Shown: positions 1 to 11,109 of the stretch, piece by piece
Layout: every line of letters begins with the position of its first letter
How positions within the stretch are numbered: position 1 is the first letter of the stretch
Made by a program: the position numbers and the translations under genes
Source of the DNA: Diaporthe sp. PMI_573
Lineage: Eukaryota > Ascomycota > Sordariomycetes > Diaporthales > Diaporthaceae
DNA length: 64,000 nt
Direction: 5' to 3'
Assembly: GCA_021399435.1 (NCBI GenBank)
Contig: JAJTUP010000094.1
Span: 62,001 to 126,000 of the forward strand
The notes under the pieces: model-generated
What the model was told of the DNA's origin: nothing
Databases searched by the model: none
What the model saw: the letters and a program-made list of their open reading frames with translations, nothing else

Positions 1-605
1 TAACCCACGAGACAAGCTATAAGCTAGGAACAGATTGCATATGGGCTTAAGGAGGTCGGGATTCATTTTAGGACATGTATTTGCAGATTAGTAATAGTTG
101 CCCTTTCGGCGCAAGCCGCCGCCGGGCGTCAATAAATTGTGTGTGTGTGTGTGTGTGTACAACCATGTTCGTCACCATTCTACGACTGCGAAGATGGCCT
201 ATCGATGGCAACGACTATTCGTGATTGATCAGACCCTCAACAGCAACGCATACCGCTTGCGGACGTCTAATGGGGTAATGAGATAGAATGTTTGGAACGC
301 CAGGTGTTTACTTAGCGCCCAAGAGGCACAAATCGCTGCTACGCTACCATTCTAAAGTGATGGGTGGCAGGTCCTATAACCTTGCGGCCTATAAAACAAC
401 TGATGCCATCCTTGTTTGCCCGCTATAAACGCTCGACCTCCTGTATGATCATTTCCATGATGCCGACATTTCTTATTTTGCGCTTCCCGGGGGCGAGGAG
501 GCCGACATGTTGCCGGAGGAGCTGATAGGGTAGTGGCTGATACAGTACCACTTCCTTCATTTGTAATAAACCTTAACACAACGCCAGCAGACCACTGTGC
601 GATAG
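1..605. other. Left edge, no recognisable gene
   Basis: I see no supported gene here. A short open frame at 98-286 runs through a GT microsatellite and resembles no family I know. The hAT remnant starts at about 606 without any recognisable N-terminal region before it. Confidence 0.5.
138..158. repeat. (GT)n microsatellite
   Basis: About ten GT dinucleotides in a row are read directly from the sequence. Confidence 0.95.
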
Positions 606-1976
606 ATGGGATTGGTATTTTACTCGAACCATAAATATGATGCAATACAATGCTCGCTAACCAAAGACGAGTACGCATTATGGCGTGACAAAGGACCAGT
701 TGGAAAACTTCATAATATGGTTGTTGATATCGACAGGTCAGATAGGTATGTTTCCTACTCAAAGTTTACCTATTATTTAACTTGCTAGTTAATTGTTAGG
801 TTGACATATAAACTTTTGCGAATCCAAGACGAAAAGATCAACGCGCTGCCTGCTGATGAACGACGCACCCAACGATCCCTACACGTTGTACTCGACAACG
901 ATACACGCTGGCTGTCCCAATTGTTCATGATCCGACGCGCTTTGAAGCTTCGCCCTTATATTGAGTTAATGATAGTAGAGTTCAAGCACGAGTGGGAGCA
1001 AGAAAATCGATCGAAGAGGACGGGCAGCGTTACACAAGCGGCAATCCAAAAGATACCGCGAATACTCAAGGAAGAAAACCAGCTCACCGCCAATGATTGG
1101 GCTGTTCTTGAACACCTTGAGGAGATCCTCACCTTGTTCGAAGCAACTGTCATTCAACTTGAGGGTGACGGCCATGTCCGTCAGCGCAAACATGGATTTA
1201 CTGGGTCCTATGGCAACATATGGGAGGTCCTCCAAGGCTTTGAATTCTTGCTCGGCGAGCTTGAGCACTTTAAGGCCGTGGCTAATGATTTCCCTGACCC
1301 CGAACACTTCAGGGTAGGTATCAACCTAGCTTGGGACAAGTTGGATGAGTACTACAACAAGTGTGACAACACGTCCGTCTATTATGCTGCAATTGCACTT
1401 CACCCAGCATACCGATGGGGCTGGTTTGAATCAACTTGGGAGCACCGACCTGACTGGGTTGAGAAGGCAAAACATCTGGTGCAAGAGGTATGGGACGAAA
1501 AATACCGCAATCTTGACATCGTGGCCGTTGAAAAACATGCTCCTAAGCGACGGAGGACGTTCAAGAATCCCTTCCAAGAGCACGTCAACCGATCACGAAC
1601 CAAGCCTCCAGCTTCTTCCCCATTACCTAGACCAAGCGATGATGAATTTGCTGCTTGGCAGGCCGCCTATGAGCCAGGCGACAATGAAGTCGACGATCCT
1701 ATCCAGTACTGGCATGACCGCCGATTCAAGTACCCTCGTCTTTCACTAATGGCCCTTGATTTCCTGACAGTCCCTAGCATGTCAGCTGAATGCGAGAGGT
1801 TATTTTCAGCGGCTAAGAGGATGGTGGTGGCGTCGAGAAGGAATCTGGATGCTGACGTGATCAGCCTTTGTCAGGTTCTTAAGACCATTGTCGGTCAGAT
1901 CGGTCATCATCCATTGTCCATTGTTCTTTTCTTGGATTGTTTTTTCGTCCTCTTCCTCGTCGTTGGTCGTCTGTGA
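606..1976 (+). pseudogene. hAT transposase, 5'-truncated remnant
   Basis: This is the C-terminal two thirds of a hAT-family DNA transposase. The first exon carries the family segment ALWRDKGPVGKLHN. A 54-bp intron (746-799, donor GTATGT, branch TTAAC, acceptor TTAG) then restores the frame into a long exon from 800. That exon holds the NDTRW segment, the WDKLDEYY segment, an ALHPAYRW block and the C-terminal dimerisation block with SAECERLFSAAKR near 1788-1818. The BED zinc finger and the first catalytic Asp region are missing, so the copy cannot be autonomous. After about 1890 the reading frame leaves hAT similarity and enters sequence that, on the other strand, resembles a copia gag. Family assignment is firm; exact ends are inferred. 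Confidence 0.85.
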
Positions 1977-2189
1977 TCTCGCATTTCGCTGTGCGTGTGG
2001 TTTCTTGATGTATTTCTTCTTTCGAATATCCGGCATCTCCGGCTGAGGGAGTAGGGAAGTCTTATTCGTTATGTGGGATTCAAGTCCAAACGTTTGGGCC
2101 TGGAGCTCGAATTCGTGGTGCCAATCGTTCCAGTCGCCTGGTTTCGCTAGTATCGCGTTGAGGGTCTTCGTGTTTACGTAATCTGCCAT
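1906..2189 (-). mobile_element. Possible copia-type gag N-terminal fragment
   Basis: On the minus strand an ATG at 2189 opens a lysine- and glutamate-rich frame. Its first 40 residues (LNAILAKPGDWNDWHHEF and onward) follow the tryptophan-rich pattern at the start of Ty1/copia gag proteins. No protease, integrase or reverse transcriptase follows, and the frame runs into the tail of the hAT remnant. I read it as a short retroelement fragment joined to the hAT copy. The resemblance is weak and rests on a single motif. Confidence 0.35.
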
Positions 2190-2619
2190 GTTTGAATCGG
2201 CTTGAGGCAGTGAGACTCTTAATTGTCAGATTATCACCCTTTTAGGTATGTGGGACGTGTAATTATGGTCCAATTGATGGGGTGGTAACTGTGTGTATTG
2301 ATGATGATGTCTTTTCTTGGTTCCTTGGGACCCCACCCGTAAGGGGGCTGGTTTTGTCATGATTCAACCATTGATGCCTCAGGCACCTAACCCAAAGCAC
2401 CCGTCACATCTGACAGAAGTGATTGACATGCGGTAGCTTACTTGAAATGGGGCCACGGGCCCTGCTCCCAGCAGCTCATATGGCTGACAGGGGCTGGGAG
2501 CCCCACCAGCCTGCCTACCAGCCCCCACTTTGTTCAGTTTTCCCCACTACATTCATCCCTTTGCTTCGCGACACCAACGTCCATCCACTGCCCACAAGCA
2601 AAAAGGCTGCGCGGCCACG
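2190..2619. other. Spacer upstream of the HNH gene
   Basis: No gene is visible. If the minus-strand gag fragment is real, its long terminal repeat should lie here, but I could not define LTR ends. The right half holds the presumed promoter of the HNH gene. Confidence 0.4.
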
Positions 2620-4443
2620 ATGGCAACTCTTCCTCCCCCGCCCCCCTCGGCGACATTTCTAGCTCGGTCGCCGGTATCCGACCCAGTTGTCGACCCAGAT
2701 TCCCCCGAGGAAATCCGGATACACCATCCTGGGTACGGCAACGATGACGATGATCCAGCCAACATCCTGCTAACCCTGCCCGCCTTCGACTGTTTTACCG
2801 CCGATGGAACAAGCGTGGACCCTCCTCAGAAGGGCCTTCACCATCGGACTGCGCTCACTGCTTGCGCAATCATCGCCAACAATGCCTTTGGTCGGGCTTA
2901 CTTGACATACGATCAAGCTGGTAGCCAGCAAGTTAGAATTGATCTGGATGGCCTTCTTGATCCTGGGGATTACTGGCTGCACCTACGAGATGAGCTATCC
3001 GTTCCACCAGGCCAGGACAATCAGGCACACCCTCAAATTGCACTCATGGCCTCATCCCGACCGATAGCCACGACACAAGAACCCCCGACCGAAGAACCCC
3101 CGGCGCAAGACCTTCCGACTCAACCACCTACCTCCGTTCCCCAGGACCCAATATCTCCGTCCAGACCCAGTCCCGTAACAGCGAATACCGAGACCAAAGA
3201 AACCAAGCCATACCCGATCGTGCCGTCATTTCGAGATTGGCGATTTCCGCATGGCAAACTGCCGGCAGAATGGAAGTCGCCTCATAAACCACCAGCTACA
3301 TCACCAACAAACACCACACGCACATCAGCATCACCAGAAACGACTTGTTACATCAGTGGTACTCGGCTGGGGACTAATAGTTGCCACATAGTCCCTACCT
3401 TACAAAAGACCTGGTTTGGCATCAACGGCATGGCCCGGTACATGCCCGAAAAGCGCGGGATTGACGACAGTGCCAACTTGGTCACTTTACGGGCTGATCT
3501 CCATATGATCTTTGACAAGAACCTGTTCACCATCGTGCCCAAGCCTTCAGGTATCGACTCGTATGCTTTTCTTGTCCACGTACTGAAGGACGCAAAGGGC
3601 GGGAAAGGCGAGCTTGTGCCTTCATATCACAATCGATCTATCCGGCCAGAGGCCGCTTCTGCACATTCTCAGGAAGCACTCTTTGCGCGTTTCGCCTTGT
3701 CGATATTCCCACTTGTCCAGAGCTTCTTCGACACTGATATCCCACGGTATCTTGCGGTCAAATCGCCTGAATCCTCTGGTCCCAAGTCCAGGTTTGTTTG
3801 GATGAACAAGCAGCAACTTACAGGCTTTCGGATGCAGAGGGGCGAAACTCCTACCGGCTCAAGAAAACGATTGTCTTCGCAGATGTCTCGAGATGACGAG
3901 CTTGGTTGTGAGGCCGTCCATGATCATCCGGAGCAACGGAAACGGCGCATGTACAGTTTCAGCAGCGCAAGCGCCGATAACGAGGGTCTCCTCGATGAGG
4001 GAACAAGGTGGTACAATGAGCACGGCAAGTTCGCAGCAGCTGTGAGCTCCACACAGAGAGAGCTTGAGGAGAACACGACGTGGTATCACGAACACGGCCG
4101 GTTTGCAGCAGCTCTGAGCTCTGCACAGAGAGAACTCGAAGAGAACACGGAGTGGTATGATGAAGAGATGGGGCTCACTGCTAAGTCGGGCAGCGAATCG
4201 GGCGGCGAATCGGGCGGCGAGTCAGAGAGACTGCCGAACCTGTCACACTCATTCACTACCTCTGGATCAAACAGGAGCAGCGCCTTGCTGGATCAGCCTG
4301 GAATGGAGGACGCAGCCCACAATGCTGGGGGTAATAGCACCTCTGATAGCAAGTCCAAAGGGGTTGCTGCTACATCAGACGGTCACAAGGGCTCGCACAT
4401 AAACACAGGACATATCATACACACGGAGGGGTGGGAATGTTAG
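2620..4443 (+). CDS. HNH-nuclease domain protein with a 24-residue C-terminal repeat
   Basis: Intronless gene for a 607-residue protein. The chosen start is the first ATG in frame, in the context GCCACGATGG; the frame extends upstream but without an ATG. After a proline-rich N-terminus and a conserved block near residues 50-130, an HNH_2-like module follows: Cys243, the SCHIVP segment with His256, Asn286 and the DLHMIFDKN segment with His295. In fungi this module sits in large families of predicted intracellular HNH proteins with no known substrate. The C-terminal part carries three copies of a 24-residue unit that starts with Trp-Tyr at residues 464, 488 and 512, then a short Ser-Gly-Gly-Glu repeat. 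Nuclease activity is inferred from the module only. The neighbours are transposon remnants, so its role is open. Confidence 0.8.
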   Translation: MATLPPPPPSATFLARSPVSDPVVDPDSPEEIRIHHPGYGNDDDDPANILLTLPAFDCFTADGTSVDPPQKGLHHRTALTACAIIANNAFGRAYLTYDQAGSQQVRIDLDGLLDPGDYWLHLRDELSVPPGQDNQAHPQIALMASSRPIATTQEPPTEEPPAQDLPTQPPTSVPQDPISPSRPSPVTANTETKETKPYPIVPSFRDWRFPHGKLPAEWKSPHKPPATSPTNTTRTSASPETTCYISGTRLGTNSCHIVPTLQKTWFGINGMARYMPEKRGIDDSANLVTLRADLHMIFDKNLFTIVPKPSGIDSYAFLVHVLKDAKGGKGELVPSYHNRSIRPEAASAHSQEALFARFALSIFPLVQSFFDTDIPRYLAVKSPESSGPKSRFVWMNKQQLTGFRMQRGETPTGSRKRLSSQMSRDDELGCEAVHDHPEQRKRRMYSFSSASADNEGLLDEGTRWYNEHGKFAAAVSSTQRELEENTTWYHEHGRFAAALSSAQRELEENTEWYDEEMGLTAKSGSESGGESGGESERLPNLSHSFTTSGSNRSSALLDQPGMEDAAHNAGGNSTSDSKSKGVAATSDGHKGSHINTGHIIHTEGWEC

Positions 4444-4614
4444 TACTAATGATATATAATAAACTGAAACAAGCATGTCCATCCACATTATCCTCCTACA
4501 ATTTAGGCCTGGTGTTATTATAGTCAGCAGGCCCAGTGGGCTTAGCGGGTGCACTGGGGTAGTGGGGTTGGTACTTAGCTAGCAGCAGAAGATACCTGGT
4601 GTGGCTGTGTAATG

Positions 4615-4817
4615 TGTCACGGCCAGCACGAGATGCAGCATGGGAGCTGGGTCTATTGGCGCTGTCAACGAATATTCTAAGCTGAGGAGAGGAAAAGAAA
4701 GGGGAGAGCGAAGCTCTGGCGGTCTCTGGCTTCGCGAAGTCTTGACGCGAACTGTGGGGCTAAGGGTTAGGGTCCTTGTGACGGCCAGGTGGCTTGCCTA
4801 CCATGGCTGCCGTCACA
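4615..4817 (+). repeat. 203-bp dispersed repeat, LTR-like, copy 1
   Basis: It starts TGTCACGGCCAGCACGAGAT and ends GGCTGCCGTCACA, so it has TG...CA ends and short inverted termini (TGTCACGGC against TGTGACGGC). A second copy in the same orientation lies at 28902-29105. This suits a solo LTR or a small inverted-repeat element. I see no target duplication. Confidence 0.6.
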
Positions 4818-5058
4818 CTACCCCCCTCCAAAACGCAGACACCGGGACGGTTTCGCGTAGCTAGTGACGTTATGTATGCCGTCTAGACCTGCTCTGCTTG
4901 CCTGTCTTTTCTGCCTTGTTATCGTCCGGGTGGTCGTCGTCTTCCTCGTCTGCTGCTGCAGACCAAATCCATTTTTGCAGTCGTAGCGGTGGACCGGGCG
5001 CTTCTGGGTGTTCTCGATGGAAGGTCTCCAGGGTGGACCATCAATCAACGGTTTCAAC

Positions 5059-5177
5059 GACGTTGATCAATATATTGAAATCAATCAACGTCAACGTCAA
5101 TCAACGAAGCCATCCCTTACCTAATCAATCAATCCACGAGAAGCCGTCAATATTGAAGCCGTTGATTGACGTTGACG
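5059..5177. repeat. Nested inverted repeats upstream of the HMG gene
   Basis: An 18-bp arm at 5089-5106 (CGTCAACGTCAATCAACG) is perfectly inverted at 5160-5177. A smaller pair (GACGTTGA / TCAACGTC) sits inside 5059-5097. The stretch 4818-5373 otherwise shows no gene. This could be a degraded miniature element or the distal promoter of the HMG-box gene. Confidence 0.6.
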
Positions 5178-5374
5178 CTAGACATGGGTTCTCTCCCTGC
5201 AATCAAAAATGCGTGATAAGCTGTTAGCCCTTGATAATCCTAAGCGTAGAACACTATATAAAATGGTCTATTTCTTAACATATAGTAACAACCTCGACAT
5301 CACTTCGGCACTTCAATCGACCCCACAGCGACAGCCACAAAAATCACCAAAGTCGCCGCACACCACCAGCCAAA

Positions 5375-6333
5375 ATGCTGTCGGCGACAATGCGATCAGC
5401 CGTGGCCCAGGCCTTGCGCAAATGCGCTCGCGGCCTGCCGGCCAAGTCGCTGCCCTCGCGTGTTGCCCTCGTCCGCCGAAGCTTCCTGGTCGCGCCTAGC
5501 TACAAGTCGAGGGTCGCCGTGCGTGGCTTCGCAACGGCCACCGCCAGCAAGACCACGGGCCGTACCGCCGCGAAGTCCGCGACAAAGACCAAGGCCACGC
5601 CCAAGGCGAAGGCCACAACGACAAAGGCCAAGAAGACTGCGAAGGCGGCGGCAAAGCCAAAGAAACCGGTCGCCAGGAAGAAGAAGGACTTGAGTCCCGA
5701 GAAGAAAGAGCTGTTGCTGAAACGCGAGCTCAAGAAGAAGTCCTTGATCAACCGAGAGCCCAAGCGATTGCCTGGCTCCAGATGGCTGCTCCATGTTAGC
5801 GACGCGTTGAAGGGTAAGCCGTCCACTGGGGTCAGCGGCACGAAAGAAAGGATGACAGCCCTCTCCGCCGAGTTCAAGAGTCTGTCACCTGCGGAGCTGG
5901 AGGTATGAATCCCCTCCCACCACACCCCATGTCAAATAGCATTCCTAACTGTAGTTCCCATCAGCGTATGGATGAGACTGTGGCGCAGAACAAGGCCATC
6001 AATGCGGGCAACTTCAAGACCTGGGTCGAGAGCCATTCCATCAGCGAGATCCAGCAGGCGAACGTGGCCCGCAGGCGCCTCAAGCGTGAATTCGACATCA
6101 ATTCTTACCCCCTCAAGATTCATGACGAGCGTGTGCCCAAGCGTCCTGCGGTCAACGCATACGCCTATTTCGTCAAGGCCAAACTCAGCGCAGATCATCA
6201 AAGAAGGATGTCGCCAGAGCTGAGCGAGGAGTGGAAGGCCCTGCCGGCGGCTGAGAAGAAGCCTTACCAGGACTTGGCAGTTGCCGAATTTGCCAAGTAC
6301 CAGAGGGAGATGGAGAAGGTCTACTCGCCCTAA
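5375..6333 (+). CDS. Mitochondrial HMG-box DNA-binding protein (Abf2/mtHMG type)
   Basis: Two exons, 5375-5902 and 5965-6333, are joined by a 62-bp intron (GTATGA...CATCAG, branch CCTAACT) and give 298 residues. The first 55 residues are rich in Arg, Ser and Ala and end in RGFATATA, a good matrix-targeting presequence. A Lys/Ala-rich linker follows to about residue 120. The first HMG box is divergent and spans the exon junction. The second box starts near residue 232 (VPKRPAVNAYAYF) and runs to the C-terminus. Proteins of this type coat and compact mitochondrial DNA. The alternative acceptor at 5954 would break the frame. The gene looks intact although transposon remnants lie on both sides. 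Confidence 0.85.
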
Positions 6334-6486
6334 AGAGAGTGAGACAGACGGGGGCAGTCCCACGGACCTGGCGTACGTGTGAGGCACTCGGCGGGAAAAG
6401 GAACGGTTCTTTTTTGGTACGGGATTCTGCTAAATGTACGTTAACGTTATCCTTTGATTCCATTCCCCAAGGCGGTTCGGTGCGTC

Positions 6487-8030
6487 CTAGGATGAGATGC
6501 ATCGCGCTGCTCCAACGATATCTGCTTGCAGCCGTCTTCTGAGAGGCGTGACCATCTGCCCTGCAAGGCTGAATATCCGTTCTGGCTCAGAAGACATCGC
6601 GGGAATTGAAAACAGGTCAGTTGCCATTCGTGACAAGCGCGGATACTGTCGTCGTCGAAGAAGCCAATACTGGATCGGATTATCCACCAGGCAATCGCCA
6701 GGGTCAGAAGTGGACAACCACTCGGCGTACTCATCTCGTGTAGGTGGAGCTGAAGGCGCACACTGAGTGCTGAGCTTCCTAACTTACGCCATAAAATCGT
6801 CCAGGTCTGTTGTTTTTCTCGCAGCAGTCGCTTGTTCCGGTATCGTATCCTGCTCGACGGGGGATTTTCGATACTCTTCCCACAGCTCTCGTACGGCTGC
6901 CTTTCCCCTCTCTAACCAATCGGGCTGATCGGCCCATTGAGACTCGACAGTGGGCCAACGAAAAGCAGGATGGAGGACAAGGGCCGCGAGATAAACTGGG
7001 CTATCTTCAGTGAGTGTGTAGTACTTATCCAGCTTCATCCAGCCGAGGTTGCAACCAATCCGTAGATAAGGCTCTTCGTCGTGTTCGTGTTGCAACTTTG
7101 ACTCCTCCAAAAGCTTGAGAAGCCACTCCATAGTTAGTAGAACTTCCCAGATTGCACCGTATTTCCCTATAGTCCTGTCAGTAGGAATCAATGCTAAAAC
7201 CAGGCTTTCCATACCCTCTTCAGGTCTGCCTTCTAGACGCTTCGGTGGCTATCTTTAGCGGCTTCAGTATGGCCAGGTACTCTGCAATCACTGCCCAGTC
7301 CTCACTAGACATCTTATCGTCCACAATTGCAGGCTTCTTTCGGCTCCTCTTCGGCATCGGCCTTGTCCCCTTCCCCGTCCTCATGGCAACATACTGGTCC
7401 CATTCCGTGACCTCCGCCTGGGCTAGGGAGTCAAGAGGATTCCGAAGTTGATAGCCTCGCTCCATCATCGCCTCGGATGAGTTCCAGCGGGTTGCGTTAT
7501 CCATGATCACATCGTAGGTTGCTCTGTCTTCTAGACCTAAAGCCGTGTTCTCAATACTCTCGATGCGCTGGCCGGATCGCTGCACCCAGTGAACAGTGTT
7601 ATGCAGCTTGCCAATTGGCCCTTTCGCCCTCCACAACCTCATCTCGTCTTGTATCTCCTTGTCGGCTTGGCAGTCCTCCTCGAAGGCTTCGGCATCTGTT
7701 CCAAATAGGATGGATCGGGCGACGAGATTAATGATATGTCCGCAGCACCGAAGCCGGCGGTGCTGCTTATTGAAGCCAAGCTCAATAGGGAGCTCTTCCA
7801 GACATGTGTCGTTACTTTCTGCGTTGTCTGTGACAAAGTACCCCACGCGACCGTCGAAGCCATATTCGTGGATGATCTCACTTACGCGACCCGCAAGGTT
7901 TTCGCCACTGTGACGGCCCTCGATTTGCGGTAAGCCGAGCAGGAACGTGCGGAACTTGCCTTCGTCGTCAAGAAAGTGTACGGTGAGGCCGAGGAGAGAT
8001 GTGAACTTGCGGGACGTCCACACGTCAAAA
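6487..8030 (-). pseudogene. hAT transposase remnant, frameshifted
   Basis: A minus-strand hAT transposase is read in three pieces. The first (about 8030-7220) starts at the LFDVWTS block and holds the YFVTDNAESND segment and the RRLRCCGHIINLVARS segment. One extra base near 7245 moves the frame into the second (to about 6784), which has GKYGAIWEVL, KYY and ALVLHPAFRW blocks. The third has DNPIQYW and the MSSEPERIFS dimerisation block (to about 6490). Between pieces two and three the frames only meet by a very short GTAAGT...CAG gap, so this is probably another indel. In the C-terminal block the usual Cys before Glu is Pro. N-terminal BED finger sequence is missing. Confidence 0.8.
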
Positions 8031-9803
8031 AGTTTGCATGGTCTCGCTTTGTCCCTGTGTGTTGCTTCATAGCCTCATGCTCGTCATCCTCCCCTCTTGT
8101 AGAATGGCACAAGTTCCTCCCTGCTGTCTGCGTAGCCTAGTGATTCTCGTTAGCACTCAATGGAAGCTTCCTGCATCACATATGCAAGCACCAGAGATTG
8201 AGCTGTGATGCGTGATTATTCGATGCTTATTGCATAATGCGTGCCCCTCATTTATTGACATCCTCAGACTAACTTGGCTTCGACGAGCGTGTTAAGTCAC
8301 AACCCTGTTGTAACACACACTGGAAGCAGCGCCGTTCGCGATGTCCCACAGCAGTGAAGAAGTAAATAATGCATTTACGTTTTATGGGCACACCTTGAAC
8401 CTTCCTCTTGGCATTGTTCACCCAACTGGGCCGGGACTTCCACTGCTTCTCGAACCACCTCCAACGGAAAGCTGGATGGAGCGCCAGCGCAGTGTAATAT
8501 ATAGGAGTATCGGACTCCTCGAACGAACTATATATAACTAGGCGTTTGCCTATCTCAGGCGCATAACGAATATTTACGCAGCTACAAATATCTGTTAGAG
8601 CAATCGAGATAGAGAGTGAGTTTTTTTTTTACCCTCTTCACAGATATCTTCCTGAAATAGAACTTTGGTTCTAAATTTAGTGAAACGGGCTACAGATAAC
8701 TTATCAGCATGGCCCAAAAAAAGTACATTACTTGGAAAGATAGAAGGAATAAGCCGCCAGAGATACTGCCCGAAGTTCGGTATCGAGCGCCTCGTAGGTA
8801 TCCATTCCTTCTACAACATTAAGATCCGCAGCACCCCAAAGCAGATATTCACTGTGAAGAGGGCATACTTTTCATATTCCCTGGGTCGCAGACTTTCACG
8901 AAAGCACGCTGACCATGAGTGCTACCAACCTAAAAAACCCTGATACCCAAGTCGTCATGAAGTTTGTCCTCCATGATTTCAAGATGTCTTCAAAGTGTAT
9001 AGCCTTATCTGATGTGAAGGGAGGGCTGAATACTGAGCTATTGTGTCTGAGGCAATACCTTTGGGTGCATAGGTTCAAATAGTTGTCGTAAGAAATTGAA
9101 GTGGGGCGCTTGGAAATACATGGCGATGCGCCAGTGTAACCTTACTCCCGTGCCAAGCACACACAATCCACCGCCTCCACTCACGGCTCCGCAGCTTCAG
9201 CGAGCCGAAACAGCAGCGCCCCAAAGTCGAATTCTTACTGGCTTGTTTTTTCCAACCTGCAGAACTGCCCCACAAAGCAGCACTAATCGAGGTGCCCTTG
9301 TCGCATGTCGACGTGATGGCTCTCTGTATGTGTCTGACGAGATAGTGTCATCTTAAGTATTATAATAAACGCAATAGACTGAACATATGGACATGCTTCT
9401 TCGGATTTTTGACCTTCGGAATGGCTGCTCGGATTCCAAATGTTTCCAGGACAGTCGACAGTGATGGCACTGACGGAGCGAAGACTAACGTCTTCAACAA
9501 GTCTCGGGCCCCGGGCAACCAGTAATCAGTCCCGATCACGCGTTGTTATTGCCTGCTGTGTTACTTGGTCTTATTTCGGAAGGCATTCTGAAGCTCGCTA
9601 TAAAAGCAGACTACGTTGTAGGCTCAGTGTTATTAAGCACGCCAATTCTTTCGCCTCAAATTCCAGCGTCCTACCCAGAATCCTAGCGCTAGACCTAACT
9701 ATTTAATCATTTCAGACATCACAGCATTTTCGACCACTCAAATACACATTCAACCACTCCAGCTTGTCAGCTATTTCCAGACACGGCATCGCTTTCCTGG
9801 CGA
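8031..9803. other. Spacer with no recognisable gene
   Basis: No frame here resembles a known family. The AT-rich stretch near 8490-8640 is listed separately as LTR-like. The rest (8665-9700) contains only short scattered frames. Confidence 0.45.
8490..8640 (+). repeat. Possible 3' part of a copia-type LTR
   Basis: The segment TATATAGGAGTATCGGACTCC forms a small hairpin after a TATA-like run. It is followed by an AT-rich tract ending in TCTGTTAGAGCAATCGAGAT, a layout common in fungal copia LTRs. No matching second LTR or coding region was found, so this is only a suggestion. Confidence 0.25.
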
Positions 9804-10124
9804 CTACTTGGTCCCGGAATACGGGCTCAACCCTAGGTTCAGAAAGTCAGGAAAGCGTAAGCATACAACCAGAGACTTACTCCCTGCGGAGGTGGAAATG
9901 CCAGCTCCCGCAATCACAACTATCTTCTTCCTGCCCTGAAGAATGTTCTTCAACTTATGTTCCGTGATCCTCCTCCTGTTAGAAGATGGTGGGCCATCAC
10001 CGGCGTTCTCGGGGCTGATTTCTGCGACCCTCTTCCTATTGAAAAGAGGGGCATCATCGGTACTGACTTGAATTTCCTCAAAAACTCGCGGCTTTGAGCG
10101 GACAGAAGTATTCGTGCGCTCCAT
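9804..10124 (-). pseudogene. Sirtuin (Sir2 family, Hst-like) 5' fragment
   Basis: From an ATG at 10124 the frame runs through a polar N-terminus into LQGRKKIVVIAGAGISTSAG, the Rossmann glycine motif that opens the sirtuin NAD-binding domain. About 20 residues on, a PDF triplet suggests the continuation expected after the motif, but the frame stops at 9804. The zinc-binding Cys pairs, the catalytic His and the rest of the domain are absent. A donor-like GTAAGT follows the motif, but I found no continuing exon downstream. It lies head to head with the ligase fragment at 10398. Sirtuin identity rests on this one strong motif. Confidence 0.6.
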
Positions 10125-10397
10125 GACTGGAACACCTGTATGCGGGGCATACGACGATTCGAAGAAGATGGAAGAAGGCCATTTCGCCGACTAGTACGGG
10201 ATGAGGCATTGAGTCAGCTGCACCCCTCCCGCTCCTTTGTACCCGATCGAACCGATGTTTGCTGCCTGTTGAAATTACCTTCTTACGTGACACGCCGCAG
10301 CCATTTATCTCACTGTCGGTCCCGTCGGACCCGTCAGCCCGCTACAACTTGAGCTCTCCTTTACTTACTACCTAGGTACTCATGTCTTGTTCCAATT
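10125..10397. promoter_or_regulatory. Shared region between two divergent gene 5' ends
   Basis: These 273 bp separate the ATG of the minus-strand sirtuin fragment from the ATG of the plus-strand ligase fragment. The arrangement implies a bidirectional promoter in the source locus. I see no clear TATA box. Promoter function is inferred from position only. Confidence 0.4.
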
Positions 10398-10736
10398 ATG
10401 CCCTTCCTTTTCACCTGGGTTTGCGAGCTTTTGCAAAGCCTTGAAAACGACATCAAGCGCAGACGAGGCCAACGAGGCGAAGAAGCAATCGTCGGGGACT
10501 GGTTTGCGCGATATCGGCAGGAGGTGGACGACGACGGCACAGACAAGTGCGCCCTGCTGTCCACGTTGCTACCAGAGAGGCGCACCGATCGTGTATTCGG
10601 CATCAAAGAAAAGACTCTCCAGCCAAAGATCGCGCGGGCGTGTGGACTCGGTCACTCGAGAGTCAAGGAGTTGAGCAGATGGACGGTCTCGGGATCTGGC
10701 CTCGACCTGGCCGAATGTACTCTGCGCCCTTTCTGA
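10398..10736 (+). pseudogene. ATP-dependent DNA ligase, N-terminal fragment
   Basis: From an ATG at 10398 a 112-residue frame matches the pattern of the N-terminal domain of a fungal family of ATP-dependent DNA ligase-like proteins: MPFLFTWVCELLQSLE at the start, then ALLSTLLPERRTDRVFGIKE, then RVKELSRW and SGLDLAEC. The frame stops soon after DLAEC. The nucleotidyltransferase domain with its catalytic KxDG lysine is absent, so only the 5' end of the gene is present. Recognition is from remembered family pattern and is not verified by search. Confidence 0.6.
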
Positions 10737-11109
10737 TACTTTTTTTTTTAGCACACGAACCATCTTATCACATGCAAAACCCAATTCCAACCGCATATCA
10801 AGTAGCGCAGCATCAACCTATCAAACCAGGTGGGAACCCCCTATCAGGGCTAGATCACGCCGCCATTTGGCCAACGGCCTTATTTTGACCTCCCAACGCA
10901 CCATTCCAAAAGAAAGTAAACCCGCGGAGACAACAGCCCTCTTTCTGGATGGCGATTTCCGCATTTGTGCTTTGCCGCCAGTACGGCCATCAGATTGCTG
11001 CAACGGATCTACCATTAGGCAACAACGAAAGGCCGCGCCGCAGTTGTAGCCTGCTACTCGCGGCCGCCGGCCACCAACAGGAAGTAGTAGATACATAGTA
11101 AAGAATCAT
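10737..11109. other. Spacer between ligase fragment and the 782-residue gene
   Basis: A run of T residues follows the ligase fragment. No gene is visible; this is the 3' flank of the minus-strand gene at 11110-13608. Confidence 0.4.

Noticed and set aside
6703..6785. Intron with GTAAGT donor between two hAT pieces
   Set aside because: The only acceptor that keeps the frame gives an 18-bp intron, too short; a small indel is more likely.
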